In this document: positions 36,120 to 46,029 of the stretch, in pieces
How positions within the stretch are numbered: the stretch's first letter is position 1
How the letters are laid out: every line of letters begins with the position of its first letter
Source: Branchiostoma floridae
Lineage: Eukaryota; Chordata; Leptocardii; Amphioxiformes; Branchiostomatidae
Direction: 5' to 3'
DNA: 64,000 bases
Assembly: GCF_000003815.2 (NCBI RefSeq)
Contig: NC_049990.1
Location: forward strand, 10,077,462 to 10,141,461
Program-made: the position numbers and the translations under genes
Notes under the pieces: generated by a model
Database searches by the model: none
Told to the model about the DNA's origin: nothing
Seen by the model: the letters and a program-made list of their open reading frames with translations, nothing else

Positions 36120-36326
36120 TTCTGATGTAATCGGCCAGGCCAACTTCCGTCTTGATTAGTCCAATCAACGGCCGAGACAATCAGTTGACCGGCCTCCGCC
36201 AATCAAAACACTGCACACTGTAATTTTAATTACTTCCAATCCATATATAATCGGCGTCTCTTTTCTGTTTCTATTAACTTTCTTGGTGTCCCCAGAACTG
36301 ACTTCCGTCATCAAGACAACATGAGG
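36120..36326 (+). promoter_or_regulatory. Vestigial promoter and start of the duplicated secreted-peptide gene
   Basis: Matches the promoter of the gene at 51281. It keeps CCAAT-type motifs (CCGCCAATCAAAACACTGCA), a better TATA box than the live copy (TATATAA, 36244-36250), and the leader TTCCGTCATCAAGACAAC before ATGAGG at 36321. After these two codons homology stops and the frame ends within about 30 codons without a signal peptide, so the duplication breakpoint lies there. Confidence 0.65.
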
Positions 36327-37780
36327 TTGTCCTTACCTCCGTTTGCAGATGGCGCATTCCATGCGATGAACTTACATTCTTATATCTTCAAAATCAGCTA
36401 CATTTGTTTATAAGTGGGTACGTATTTAAATGAACTGTGCGTAAGGCTCCTCCAGGGTATTTGTCACCTGATTTTGTATCTTTCTACATTTAAAAAAAAG
36501 ATCTCAATTTACAGAACGGGGCAAAGAGGGAAATTTCACTAGAAAGGCCGACATTTGCTTAAGAGCAAATACAGCATATTTCAGCCATACCCCTTCCCAC
36601 GCAACATTGGACTGTTCCAAATCACCCCTGCGCAAAAATGGAACATCATATTAACAGTACATTATCCCCCAAAGTGGACTGGTATTGTGAATTGATTCCA
36701 GGTAAAAACAGAGCTTGCTTCTATTTTTCAGAAAATGACAATAATCACACCTTCCATTCAGAAAATTTTCATCATGACTGAAAATTGTTGAATGACTTCA
36801 TGTAATGTCATTAACAATTTTCAGTACGATAACTAGGTGTAAGTTTAAAAAAGTATAAGCTCCTTGTGATGTGGGTACATTTATTATTGCAGTGAACTTT
36901 TTTTATTCAAGTAGGGCATACGATTTAATAATTATCAAGCAGGTGCAGGTACTGTAGGAGCATTTGTTTTCTTCAAGCTGTAAAACTGTTAAACTGTTTT
37001 ACTTTGTATGCAATCAGCCATCGAGCCTATTCTTATTTTAGTTTAACACCTTCCTGCCAGACCCGGAAGATACAATTGAACCTTGTTCGAGGATTTATTT
37101 TCGTCTGTCTGGTCAGTCTGTTCATACCCTGGCGCTGAGAGTGTTTTATTGGGCTGAAACTCTGGCAGTTTAAAGTTACTTACAATTTAAATGTTCAAAG
37201 TTTATGTCAAACAACAACAGCACTAGGAAATGTGGCCACTATAGACAGGTGGTCACTATAGAGAAAATGCTGATCTATTGACTAGGAGCCATACGTTACA
37301 CATGATTTCAGTACACTGATCATTAATCATATAAACATTGCACAGGTAAGCCAATTGTTTAGATGTACAATTAAGTTCAAATAATTCTGAAGAGAAATAT
37401 TGATGAGAAAATAATCATTCTCGCCACTGTCTAACTTATAATTACGCATCAAAACTAAACGCAGATTTTCTAACTAAGGCACCTTTCGCCGACTTCATCA
37501 AAGGACCGCCGGCTATCAATCAAACACGGCTGTTGATTAGACTTAGTGTTTCAAACAGTCATGTGCTGTGTGCCAGTTGACAGCGAACTTCATGCTACGT
37601 GATGTTTTACATTGCTTGGACCTTCTTTCCTACAGCGGTGCTTCTACAAAATATTTAGACTGTAACACTGAGTCCCACATATTTTATAGAATAGAATTTG
37701 ACGCAGAACAGCGTTTTTGCTGGGTATTTTTCTTGAAAAATGTCCGTGGGAATATCAGCGAGGCGGCGACGTAGGGATAT
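36327..37780. other. Intergenic, no gene seen
   Basis: AT-rich spacer after the duplication breakpoint. Contains a near-perfect inverted repeat at about 36777-36833 (ACTGAAAATTGTT arms). Short open frames (for example 37568-37774) have no support. Confidence 0.55.
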
Positions 37781-38410
37781 CAAACCGTCAACAAAAGTCG
37801 CACGGCGGCTAACGGCGCAGCGAAGATACTAGCGCTATAAATAAGCGCTTCAACTAAGGATGGCAACCCGTACAATATTTTTGTATACTGTTGAGCTAAG
37901 TAAAGTTTGTTGTTTATGAGGTTGTAGTTGTCTTTGAAGCTTTGACCCGAAATATTCTAAAGTCAAACTGCTGAAGAGAAGTAAGTGACTGCTACGATTA
38001 TCGTAGATATGGCCCTAAAAAAACTGATAAAAGAAGCCTTCTCAATAGTCTAAAATGCAAGAGCTTCCGGGGGGGCTTCGCCCACCTGGGTCCCCCCCAC
38101 AGTGGCCATGCCCCTGGACCCCGCCAGGGACATTCGGCGGCCCCCGGACCCCTGTCCGACGCTTTGAAAAAATCCTGGCGAGAAGTCTGTACGGCCTGAG
38201 TCTTCAAGTTAACGTATTGTGTGGTCCCGCTTATGAATATTAATTAGCCTTCGCTTTCCTCTTCGCTGATTGGCTGAACCATTAATTGAATTAACTCTTC
38301 CTGCCGGCTAGACGCAGGTGCAGATGTCGGCTCTGTGGGGTGAACGTCCGAAAGGTCATGGCATGGAGAACGAAAGAAAACCAATTTCCCCTAAACAAGA
38401 AGTCTTTTTT
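37780..38410 (+). repeat. Duplicated segment X, left copy (partner 45545-46020)
   Basis: Shares GACTGCTACGATTATC-type sequence, CTGAAGAGAAGT, GCTTATGAATATTAAT and CCTCTTCGCTGATTGGCT with 45545-46020 in the same orientation. This copy has a GC-rich insertion (38060-38165, CCCCCGGACCCCTGTCCGAC). A TATA-like CTATAAATAAG (37835) is present only here. Non-coding. Confidence 0.7.
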
Positions 38411-38835
38411 AAAAAGCTGTGCCTTGCCGCGTATTTTATGTTATTTTGGTAAGTTAGACTAGATTCTACGCTTAAAAATCCCGAGTTCCACATGTCGCCC
38501 CCCTCCCCCCTCATTATCATAATTTATGTCAGATGAATTATTGGCACATTAAACAGGTTTTGTAAAACTTTTTGACCCACAATGAATATGCATTATTTTT
38601 TATTACAAACTAAGTTCCTTCTGATGCAATTTGTGATATATCTTTATATAAACATAGTGAGTTAAAGCGTAGATTTATTACGCTGGACCACATACAGTAA
38701 CATGCGTCTAGAAGAGCGTTTTAATACTCGCCTGGAATGTACCATTGTTTAACTAAGCCATGAAACTCGGCAGAGATGGCACGTTGATCACGTTATGGTG
38801 ACAATGTGTTTTTGCCCGTAAGTTTGTGGTTCGAA

Positions 38836-38962
38836 AGTCGGTCGAACTCTGGGCTTTCATGAGTTGATCTATTGGTTTGCAAGTCGGTTGAACTCTGGGC
38901 TTATTGAGTTGATCTAATGGTTTGCAAGTCGGTTGAACTCTGGGCTTTAATGAGTTGATCTG
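38836..38962. repeat. Three tandem copies of a ~50-bp unit in the L1 5' UTR
   Basis: Unit contains GTCGGTTGAACTCTGGGC, TGAGTTGATCT and GGTTTGCAA. Repeated 5' UTR units are common in promoters of non-LTR elements, so these may be promoter monomers of the element. Confidence 0.7.
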
Positions 38963-38966
38963 AAAC

Positions 38967-39190
38967 TGCAGAATCTAGTTGCAGCATTGTGGTTTACTTC
39001 TGCCCCCCGCCCATTGCGTTGACTGGGCTGAGAGGGGCAGAGGTGGTCCATCCATTGTGGGGCGTTCGCCCTGTTTCGCATCTGCAAAATCTAGCTGCAG
39101 CATTGTAGTTCCTGCTGTCCCCCGCCCATTATATAGACTGGGCTGAGAGGGGACAGAGGTCATCCATTGTAGGACGCTGCTCTGTTTTGC
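38967..39190. repeat. Two tandem ~112-bp units in the L1 5' UTR
   Basis: Both copies run from CTGCAGAATCTAG / CTGCAAAATCTAG through GCAGCATTGT, CCCCCGCCCATT and GACTGGGCTGAGAGGGG to GGTCCATCCATTG / GGTCATCCATTG and CTGTTT. Probably duplicated regulatory units of the retrotransposon. Confidence 0.7.
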
Positions 39191-39520
39191 ATTTCAAGGG
39201 TTGAGACAGACAGTGGTGTCCATTTTGTCTGAGTGGAAATTTCCACTTGGGCTTGCTCCTTGGCAAATTTAGCAATTTAGTTTGAGAACCAGTAGCGCCC
39301 GGAGAGGCTACCTAGTTTATTGGTTCGTACTTGGTTGTTCTTTAAGCGTGTCAGTTTGGTTACACGCCTTCAGTTACGTTACGTTTTCAACCCTTGCTGC
39401 CCGTGGAGTCCGTGGAGGCTGTCTGATTTACAGGTAGTGTTTTTCAGGGTCTCTGGCAGCTCTGTCTGCTCATATTTTGGTTCCTTTTTAGTTTTATTTG
39501 GTTCTAGTTAAAGCTGCATT

Positions 39521-41305
39521 ATGAAGCGTCCTCTTTCAATAAAAGTTGCCGTGTACCGTGATCGGTTAACGTATGAACAAGTGTTTACTTTGCTGAGCGA
39601 GGTTTCGGCTCCCATGAGCAGCATTCAGGCTGTTCAGTCTCTGGGACCAAACTCATTCGACGTGTCATTTTCCTCGGTACACGAGCGTACATTGTATGCG
39701 GGGAAACTGTCTGGTTTAGACGCCGTGGATGTGTCATCTTACGCGGCGGCGGAGATAATTGTCACGGCCACAAGAATTCCGTATGAGCTCGATGACAACT
39801 ATGTCAGGAACTGGTTAAATCAATACTGTGCCGTCATCACGTCCCGTATGGTAACATACCGGGACAGACCGACCATCAAAAATGGGAACCGGCAATATAA
39901 AGTAGTTTTAAAGCCGGGATGCAATATCCCATCAGCATGGAAAATGTTTGACGGGAGGATGGTTTTCTTCAGGTACGTGGGGCAGCCCCGTACCTGCTTG
40001 AGATGCAACCAGGAAGGCCATGAGTCGGCAAATTGTGCAGTAACATTTTGCAACAAATGCCAATCCATTGGGCATTTGGCCATGGATTGTACCAACGATG
40101 TTGTGTGCCTCAGTTGCAGGGCAGAGGGACATACGGCCCGCCGTTGTCCCCTGTCCTTCGCAAACAGGATTAAGATGGGAGCCAGTTGGGCTAAGAGCCA
40201 AGAGCTCCCGGCAGGTGTGAGTCAGGTCCGTGAACACCATGATGGAGGGGTTCCTCAGGCTGTAAATAAGCCTGGTCGGTCGGAACTGGCCCATGTTTCT
40301 GACGCAGTGTCTGATGTTTCTGATCCTGTTTCGCCTCCAGGTCACCCTGGCAGTGTGGACCCGGGTACTTCTTCGGCTGTGAAGTCGGATGTTTCTTCTC
40401 CGGTCGCGGAGCCGGAGGTTTCTCCTCCGGTCGCGGTGGTTGAGCCGTCTGAGGACTTGCTGTCGGAGGCCGCTCCTTCTCTGACCAAGTTTTCTCCGGT
40501 CGCGGTGGTTGAGCCGTCTGAGGACGTGCTGTCGGAGGCCGCTCCTTCTCTGGCCAAGTCTTCTCCGGTCGCGGTGGTTGAGCCGTCTGAGGACGTGCTG
40601 TCGGAGGCCGCTCCTTCTCTGGCCAAGCCTGGCCTTTCTTCCTCTTCTAGCGAGCAGGTACCCTCAACATCTGCTGCTCCGGTACCGGCCCCTCGCGCCC
40701 GGTCCCAGAGAAGGAGGCGTAAGGCGGCCAGTCCTATCCGACCTGTTACTCGTCGGTACATGTGTCAGGGTTGTGAGTTGGATTACACAATCACTCTGGA
40801 GGTGGTGTCTTGTCATCAGTGCAAGGCAGACATAACTCCAGAATCTGCTCTCCTTGCTTTCTGTGAGGGCCCAGTTTGTCAAAGCGATAATCGCCTCTTT
40901 CTTTGTCAGAGCTGCCATGATGGCAACTCTGATATTGCTGACAAAGATTCCAGGAAAAGGTGTAGGGGTGATTCCAGTGAGGGATCTGCCTCTGCAAAGA
41001 CTTTGTCGAAAGGAAAAAAGATTCGTAAGGAGCCGGATTCCGACTCCAGTCTTGTTATCGAGGAGTTTCCCTCGGACAGTCTTCGTTCTGTGGACGGTAA
41101 CGAGTCTGACTCTACTGTTGGCTCCAGAAGCCTCATCATTGATGAGGATACTTCGGATGCCTCTCAGGCTCCAAGTCCCGATTTGGTAGCAAAGGCGAGA
41201 GCCATTGTCATCTCCTCTGACTTGTACAAGAATAAGGCTGTCCTGTGTGCAACCAGTTTATTTCTCATGGTTGTGACGAACTCTTGCATAGTTTTAGGTC
41301 TTTGA
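39521..41305 (+). CDS. L1-Tx1 ORF1 protein (zinc-knuckle nucleic-acid binding), C-terminally frameshifted
   Basis: 594 codons. Three CCHC zinc knuckles stand in a row: CLRCNQEGHESANC (about 158), CNKCQSIGHLAMDC (about 177) and CLSCRAEGHTARRC (about 196), as in retroelement RNA-binding proteins. A Pro/Ser-rich region holds three copies of a 23-residue repeat (PVAVVEPSEDVLSEAAPSLA; DNA unit 69 bp, about 40424-40630). A cysteine cluster (CQGCELDYTITLEVVSCHQC to LFLCQSCHD, about 411-464) resembles a PHD/RING-like zinc fold. The frame ends at TGA 41303-41305, but the +1-shifted frame 41245-41478 carries C2H2 fingers, so the last part has been displaced by an indel near 41245. The protein should package the element RNA. 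Confidence 0.88.
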   Translation: MKRPLSIKVAVYRDRLTYEQVFTLLSEVSAPMSSIQAVQSLGPNSFDVSFSSVHERTLYAGKLSGLDAVDVSSYAAAEIIVTATRIPYELDDNYVRNWLNQYCAVITSRMVTYRDRPTIKNGNRQYKVVLKPGCNIPSAWKMFDGRMVFFRYVGQPRTCLRCNQEGHESANCAVTFCNKCQSIGHLAMDCTNDVVCLSCRAEGHTARRCPLSFANRIKMGASWAKSQELPAGVSQVREHHDGGVPQAVNKPGRSELAHVSDAVSDVSDPVSPPGHPGSVDPGTSSAVKSDVSSPVAEPEVSPPVAVVEPSEDLLSEAAPSLTKFSPVAVVEPSEDVLSEAAPSLAKSSPVAVVEPSEDVLSEAAPSLAKPGLSSSSSEQVPSTSAAPVPAPRARSQRRRRKAASPIRPVTRRYMCQGCELDYTITLEVVSCHQCKADITPESALLAFCEGPVCQSDNRLFLCQSCHDGNSDIADKDSRKRCRGDSSEGSASAKTLSKGKKIRKEPDSDSSLVIEEFPSDSLRSVDGNESDSTVGSRSLIIDEDTSDASQAPSPDLVAKARAIVISSDLYKNKAVLCATSLFLMVVTNSCIVLGL

Positions 41306-41478
41306 AATCTCATCTTGCAAAGGCGCATGGCATCTCCGGGGACATTGTGCCTTGTAAGGTTGGTAATTGTTCGAGGTTTTTTAAAACCACCATGTTATGT
41401 CTCAAGCACCTCTACAATGTCCACCCCCAATTTGTTAACCGAATTGGTGTGGAAGGAATTGATGATCTGTACCACTAA
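41245..41478 (+). pseudogene. Out-of-frame C-terminal C2H2 zinc-finger segment of L1-Tx1 ORF1
   Basis: In a different frame from ORF1 and overlapping its end, this segment reads a first finger-like unit (GCDELLHSFRSLKSHLAKAH) and a clear C2H2 finger (CKVGNCSRFFKTTMLCLKH followed by LYNVH), ending at TAA 41476-41478. It has no good start codon. Finger composition and its place just before ORF2 show it belongs to ORF1; a single indel near 41245 separates them, or a programmed frameshift joins them. Confidence 0.7.
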
Positions 41479-41492
41479 TTCCTCACATTCCG

Positions 41493-44400
41493 ATGTTGTT
41501 TGACATTCCTTCTCTATGTAGCCTCATGGTTCTTATTGCTACACTCAATGTCTGTGGGCTCCGTAGTCCGCAGAAGAGGAGGCAGGTTTTCGGCTTTTGC
41601 CGTCAACATAAATTTGACGTTGTTTGCCTCCAAGAGTGCCATGTTTCGTCAACATCTGAAGCGGTGCTCTGGGAGAAGGAATGGGGAGGCCAAGCGTTTT
41701 GGGCATTGGGCTCCTCCCAATCTAGAGGTGTGGGTATTTTACTCTCTCCATCTTTCAATTTTGATGTGGTTAAAAAGTCTTGTGACGACAGTGGGCGTGT
41801 TGTCTGTGTCGTCTTGTCCGATGGTGCGCGTAATTTCAAAGTTTGTAACATGTATGCTCCTAACATTTCTGCGGAGCGTACTGGATTTTTTAAAAATTTG
41901 TATAAGTTTCTGTCGGGGGCTGAGCCCCTTATTTTGTGCGGTGATTTTAACTGCGTTGAAGATGTTGATATTGATAAGAGGGGCGGGAACCCAGCTTATG
42001 GTAGTGGCGGTTCCACCGTTTTAAAAGACATTTGCGCCGATTTTAATGTGCATGACTCTTGGAGACATGAGAATCCTTCTAAAAAGGTCTTCACTTGGAG
42101 ACAGCCGACCAAAGGTATTGCCTGTCGGCTGGACCGATTTTATTCGTCTAAATGCCTCGTCGTTTCAAACTACTGTTTTTTACCCGCATATTTTACAGAC
42201 CATGACTGTGTGTCCTTGTCAATTTTACCGGATGTGAAGAAGAAGCCTGGCTTGTGGAAATGTAATGTCTCGATCTTAAAAAGAGACAAAGTTTTAAATG
42301 ATTTTAAACTCGCTTTTAACAATTGGAAGACTTTGAAACCAGGTTTTCCTTCTTTGCGAGCCTGGTGGGACGATGTAAAGGCTAGAACTCGCTCTCTCTT
42401 GATCAGAATTTCTTGTGAACTGGCTAGGGAGAGACGGGAGTCCATGTTTACCTTGAATAATGAACTTGTCGATCTCACCAACAAGATGAACGACGGGGCC
42501 TCCTCGGCGGACATCTTGCGTAGGTATGAATGTACTAAGTCTTCCTTGTCCGAGTTGTCCGCTGAGGAGGCTCGCGGTGCTTTTGTTCGGTCCAGAGTCA
42601 AGCAATTTGTCGAGGGGGAAAAATGTACCTCGTATTTTGTAAGCCAGGCCTCTTCCCGAAGTAGGCAGCGACGCATTTCTTCGGTCAGAGATTCTACTGG
42701 ACGTGTTGTCCAAGATGACGAGGAGATTTTAGATGTTTTTAAGCTATTTTATGAAGACCTTTTTAGTGCTGAGCCTATTGATAAGTGTGAGGCGAATAAC
42801 CTTTGTAACAATTTAGAAGGGTCTTTGGATCCTGATGAAGTCTCTTCATTAGAAGGTCCTCTTTCATTGGATGAGCTTTGGGCTGCATTGCGCAGTATGG
42901 AGAATAATAAGTCCCCTGGCAGTGACGGTCTCCCTAAGGAATTTTATGTCGCTTTTTGGGACGTCATTGCCGGGGATCTCCTCTCAGTTTTTGAGGAAGT
43001 TTTTTCTTCTGGCGAGCTCTCTCAGAGCCAGAGTTTTGGTGTTATTACTCTCCTTCCAAAAAAAGGGGACCCTCTGGACCCGAAGAACCGTCGCCCCATC
43101 TCTTTGTTAAATTGCGATTATAAGATTCTTGCAAAGGTCCTTAACAATAGGCTTAAGATGGTTGCCGCCTCGGTCATCAGTCCTGACCAGACATGCGGTA
43201 TACCAGGCCGGTCGATACAATGTAACCTACTTTTGATGAGAGATATCATTACATATGTTAATATGAATAACTTTGACTGTGCGATCATTTCTCTGGATCA
43301 GGCCAAGGCCTTTGATAGAGTGAATATTGATTTTCTTCACTTGACTCTTACGAAGATGGGTTTTGGCCCGGTTTTCCGCAAATGGGTTGCTATATTGTAC
43401 CACAACATTACCAGTGCTGTTCTCGTCAATGGGTCGCTATCATCTTCTTTTTCTCTCTCAAGAGGTGTTCGGCAGGGGTGCCCTATGTCACCCCTGCTGT
43501 ACGCAATTTCTTTGGAGCCATTTGCCGCTACAGTAAGGGCCGACGCTGCGATTCACGGCCTCAGGTTGCCTGGTGGCCGTGAAGTTAAGATCTCGCAGTA
43601 TGCGGACGATAACTCGGCTATTGTTACAACCGATGAGTCGATCCGCCGGCTCTTTGCTGTTATTGATATGTATAACAGAGGTTCCGGGTCTCTTTTAAAT
43701 CTTGACAAATGTATGGGTCTCTGGCTAGGTAGTTGGAGGAAAAGACTCGATTGTCCGAAGAATTTTAAATGGACATCTGTATCCATACGTTTATTGGGAG
43801 GTACTTTTGGAAGTGTTAATATGCCTTTAGTCAACTGGAGGGAGAGGCAAGCTAAGTTTGAAGCGGTTCTGCGAAGGTGGGACAGCTTCTCTTTATCCTT
43901 CGCTGGCAAGGTTGTCGTCGTTAATAACCTTGCTTTATCTACTTTGTGGTATATTGCTCCTGTATTTTCTCCTCCCGAGTCAGTCGTCAAGGACATTACG
44001 AGAGCCGTCTTTAAGTTTTTCTGGAGTTCTCGTGCAGAAATGGTCTCTAGACAGACAGTTATGCTACCTTTGGACAAAGGTGGATGGGATCTCATTGATT
44101 TTGGAGTGAAGGCCAATTGTTTTTATTGTCGGCCGTTTACCAATATTCTTGACCGGCCGGATCTTCCATGGGTCCAGTTGGCAAAATATTGGCTGGGTTT
44201 TTTTGCCCGTCGTTTTGAACCATCATCGTGGTCTAACAGTTCCCCCCACTCTCCTGAGGCTCCACCTCACTATTCTTTGATGCGGAAGCTCACCTTGGAA
44301 TTTGTTAATGCTTCTGCTTCGAAGACTTGGGACAAGATATGCACCGTGCAGTCTTTGTACAAAGCTGCCATTTTAGCTCGTTCTCATACCCCTTCCGCTT

Positions 44401-44987
44401 GTTTTTTAGAGCGGGGTGTTGATTGGTCACTTGTTTTTTCAACGGTGCATAACACTCTCCTTGAGAATAACCTAAAGGAGCTTTCCTGGAAGGTCGCACA
44501 TGGGGCTCTCAAAACCAACTACTTGACTTGTTCGATTTGGCACAGAACTCCTTCCCCTCTTTGTCCGAGGAGAAACTGTAGAGCTACGGAGACCGTTACC
44601 CATGCCATCTGGTCTTGTGGCGAGGTGCTCCTGACCTGGACTTGGGTCGAAGGATTCATTAGGCGATGGGTGGTCTCTAGTTTTCGTGTTTCTCGCGCGG
44701 TCGCTCTCTATGGTGTTATGTCGTCTACCCTGAAGAAGTGTAAGAGAGATGTCTGCACCTACATTTTGGCCGTCGCTCGGTCTAAGATTTGGTGGTCCAG
44801 GTGTCAGGCTCTCTTTGACAATAATTTCGTATCTCACATTGAGCTGGTGTCTCTAATCAAGGAGGCTCTTAGGTTTAAACTCAAGATGGAGTTTGTTCGA
44901 CTTGGTTCTGAAAGTTTCTTGGCTGAGTGGTGCCAATCTGTTAGATGGGCAAATGTGCGGACGGGAGTTTTGGTTCTACGTTTTTAG
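41493..44987 (+). CDS. L1-Tx1 ORF2: AP endonuclease and reverse transcriptase
   Basis: 1164 codons without a stop. The AP-type endonuclease occupies about residues 13-245: ATLNVCGLRSPQKR, CLQECH, LCGDFNCVEDVDIDKRG (about 149), CRLDRFY (about 210) and the catalytic TDHDCVSL (about 235). RT follows: NRRPISLLNCDYKILAKVLN (about 531), QTCGIPGRSIQCNLLLMRDI, SLDQAKAFDRV (about 600), GVRQGCPMSPLL (about 657) and QYADDNSA (about 701) with the two catalytic Asp. A C-terminal region with a Cys-His cluster (CPRRNCRATETVTHAIWSC) matches the L1-type zinc motif. The enzyme nicks target DNA and primes cDNA synthesis. Start ATG 41493 is 14 bases after the end of the displaced ORF1 frame; Met at 41526 is an alternative. 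The intact frame suggests recent activity. Confidence 0.94.
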   Translation: MLFDIPSLCSLMVLIATLNVCGLRSPQKRRQVFGFCRQHKFDVVCLQECHVSSTSEAVLWEKEWGGQAFWALGSSQSRGVGILLSPSFNFDVVKKSCDDSGRVVCVVLSDGARNFKVCNMYAPNISAERTGFFKNLYKFLSGAEPLILCGDFNCVEDVDIDKRGGNPAYGSGGSTVLKDICADFNVHDSWRHENPSKKVFTWRQPTKGIACRLDRFYSSKCLVVSNYCFLPAYFTDHDCVSLSILPDVKKKPGLWKCNVSILKRDKVLNDFKLAFNNWKTLKPGFPSLRAWWDDVKARTRSLLIRISCELARERRESMFTLNNELVDLTNKMNDGASSADILRRYECTKSSLSELSAEEARGAFVRSRVKQFVEGEKCTSYFVSQASSRSRQRRISSVRDSTGRVVQDDEEILDVFKLFYEDLFSAEPIDKCEANNLCNNLEGSLDPDEVSSLEGPLSLDELWAALRSMENNKSPGSDGLPKEFYVAFWDVIAGDLLSVFEEVFSSGELSQSQSFGVITLLPKKGDPLDPKNRRPISLLNCDYKILAKVLNNRLKMVAASVISPDQTCGIPGRSIQCNLLLMRDIITYVNMNNFDCAIISLDQAKAFDRVNIDFLHLTLTKMGFGPVFRKWVAILYHNITSAVLVNGSLSSSFSLSRGVRQGCPMSPLLYAISLEPFAATVRADAAIHGLRLPGGREVKISQYADDNSAIVTTDESIRRLFAVIDMYNRGSGSLLNLDKCMGLWLGSWRKRLDCPKNFKWTSVSIRLLGGTFGSVNMPLVNWRERQAKFEAVLRRWDSFSLSFAGKVVVVNNLALSTLWYIAPVFSPPESVVKDITRAVFKFFWSSRAEMVSRQTVMLPLDKGGWDLIDFGVKANCFYCRPFTNILDRPDLPWVQLAKYWLGFFARRFEPSSWSNSSPHSPEAPPHYSLMRKLTLEFVNASASKTWDKICTVQSLYKAAILARSHTPSACFLERGVDWSLVFSTVHNTLLENNLKELSWKVAHGALKTNYLTCSIWHRTPSPLCPRRNCRATETVTHAIWSCGEVLLTWTWVEGFIRRWVVSSFRVSRAVALYGVMSSTLKKCKRDVCTYILAVARSKIWWSRCQALFDNNFVSHIELVSLIKEALRFKLKMEFVRLGSESFLAEWCQSVRWANVRTGVLVLRF

Positions 44988-45388
44988 AGTCCTTGTCGTA
45001 GTAGTCTTTGTTTGGTGCTACAGTCTGTCTTTGCTATTGGTGGATTGTCTGTTAGATGTTCAGTGTGTGTGGTCAGTCCTTCACTATGGTGTTCTCCTTC
45101 TACTCTCTAGTCCTCTTTATAATTTCCAGTTTGCTTTGATGTGTCGTTTCTTGGCAGAAGGGTGGGCGGGTGCAAGTCTGCCTCGGGTGGAATGGCACAT
45201 CCTTTTTCTTTGTTTCCATTCATGAGTTGTTTCTTCTTATATTATGATGGTTTTCAGTTTGGTCTCTGTCTGTATTACTAAAACTGTTTGTATACCCAAA
45301 ATAACAAAGGGCCTTTGGAAGGGGCTTTGGAAGGGCTGGGTTAACAGGTCCGTCCATCCATGGAACCATGGAAGAAAGCTGGCGTAAA

Positions 45389-45407
45389 GCCTTGCCGGCG
45401 GCAAGGC
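45389..45407. repeat. Divergent hairpin related to the composite-repeat terminus
   Basis: Perfect 9-bp arms GCCTTGCCG and CGGCAAGGC with a 1-base loop. It is preceded by AACAGGTCCGTCCATCCA (45342) and followed by AAACAAGTGCT, both of which are signatures of the composite repeat, but the stem sequence is different. It abuts the 3' end of the L1 element. Confidence 0.6.
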
Positions 45408-45414
45408 AAACAAG

Positions 45415-45545
45415 TGCTGTAATTAAGCCTTTTACAGTACTTTATGCCAAAAATTTTACTTGGATCATTTTACCAACTATCTTATGCCTATCTATACCAA
45501 ATGTTACTCATACCAGGGTACAGGGGTGCAAAATATACCGTTATA
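45415..45545. repeat. Truncated copy of the ~162-bp tandem repeat
   Basis: Contains GCCAAAAATTTTACTTGGATC, ATGCCTATCTATACCAAATG and ACCAGGGTACAGGGG, which match 46050-46145. An isolated unit separated from the main array by segment X. Confidence 0.6.
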
Positions 45546-46020
45546 AGACCATCAACAACAGTCGCACGGAGCTAACAGCGCAGCGAAAATACCATCGCTA
45601 GCGTTTCAACTTCGGATAACAAGTTATAAGTACTGTTGAACTCAGTAACGTTAAAGTTTGTTTTTAGTTGCCTTTGACGGTTTGACCTGAAATAGTGTTA
45701 CGCTAAACTCCTGAAGAGAAGTTAAGTGACTGCTGCGATTATCATAGATATGCCCCTAAGAACTGATACAATATAAAGCCTTCTGAATAGTCTAAAATGC
45801 GAGAGCCTTAGGCGGGCTTCGCTCCCACTGGCGGGAACACTGCTATATACGGGATCATGAGGCCCCGCTTATGAATATTAATAAGCCTTTGGCCTCCTCT
45901 TCGCTGATTGGCTAGGTCTTTGATTCAATTAACTCTCCGGCTGACAGGTGTGGCTCTGTGCGGGGTCACGGAAGGTCACGTCAGGAGGCCAAAAGAAAAC
46001 AAATTTCCCCTCAGAAAAGT
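45545..46020 (+). repeat. Duplicated segment X, right copy (partner 37780-38410)
   Basis: Same landmarks as the left copy (CTGAAGAGAAGTTAAGTGAC, GCTTATGAATATTAATAAGC, CTTCGCTGATTGGCTAGG), in direct orientation, without the GC-rich insertion. The two copies flank the L1 element and its spacers. Confidence 0.7.
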
Positions 46021-46029
46021 GCCAAAATT

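Larger units (their letters stand above)
33840..36326 (+). repeat. Left copy of a segmental duplication (partner 48900-51286)
   Basis: Collinear diverged match to 48900-51286. It covers the last exon of the EF-hand gene, its 3' region, the CTCCAAGCAGAGGTT element, the block GGGGCCCCCGTAGGGGCTCA (34682; 50436), and the promoter and first codons of the secreted-peptide gene. The left copy is interrupted by a fold-back element at 35369-36002. Confidence 0.85.
38830..45342 (+). mobile_element. Tx1-clade L1 non-LTR retrotransposon, nearly full length
   Basis: 5' UTR with internal tandem repeats (38836-38962 and 38967-39190), ORF1 (39521), ORF2 (41493-44987) and a short 3' UTR ending in a CTTTGGAAGGG repeat near 45312-45342. 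Overall about 6.5 kb. Two frames, an AP-type endonuclease at the ORF2 N-terminus, and RT blocks of Tx1 style (DQAKAFDRV, GVRQGCPMSPLLYAISLEP) place it in the L1/Tx1 group. ORF2 is open throughout, so the insertion is young; ORF1 has a frameshift near its end. The 5' boundary is approximate. Confidence 0.88.

Noticed and set aside
40342-40761. 139-aa minus-strand frame rich in Ser/Thr
   Set aside because: Antisense of the 69-bp repeats in L1 ORF1.
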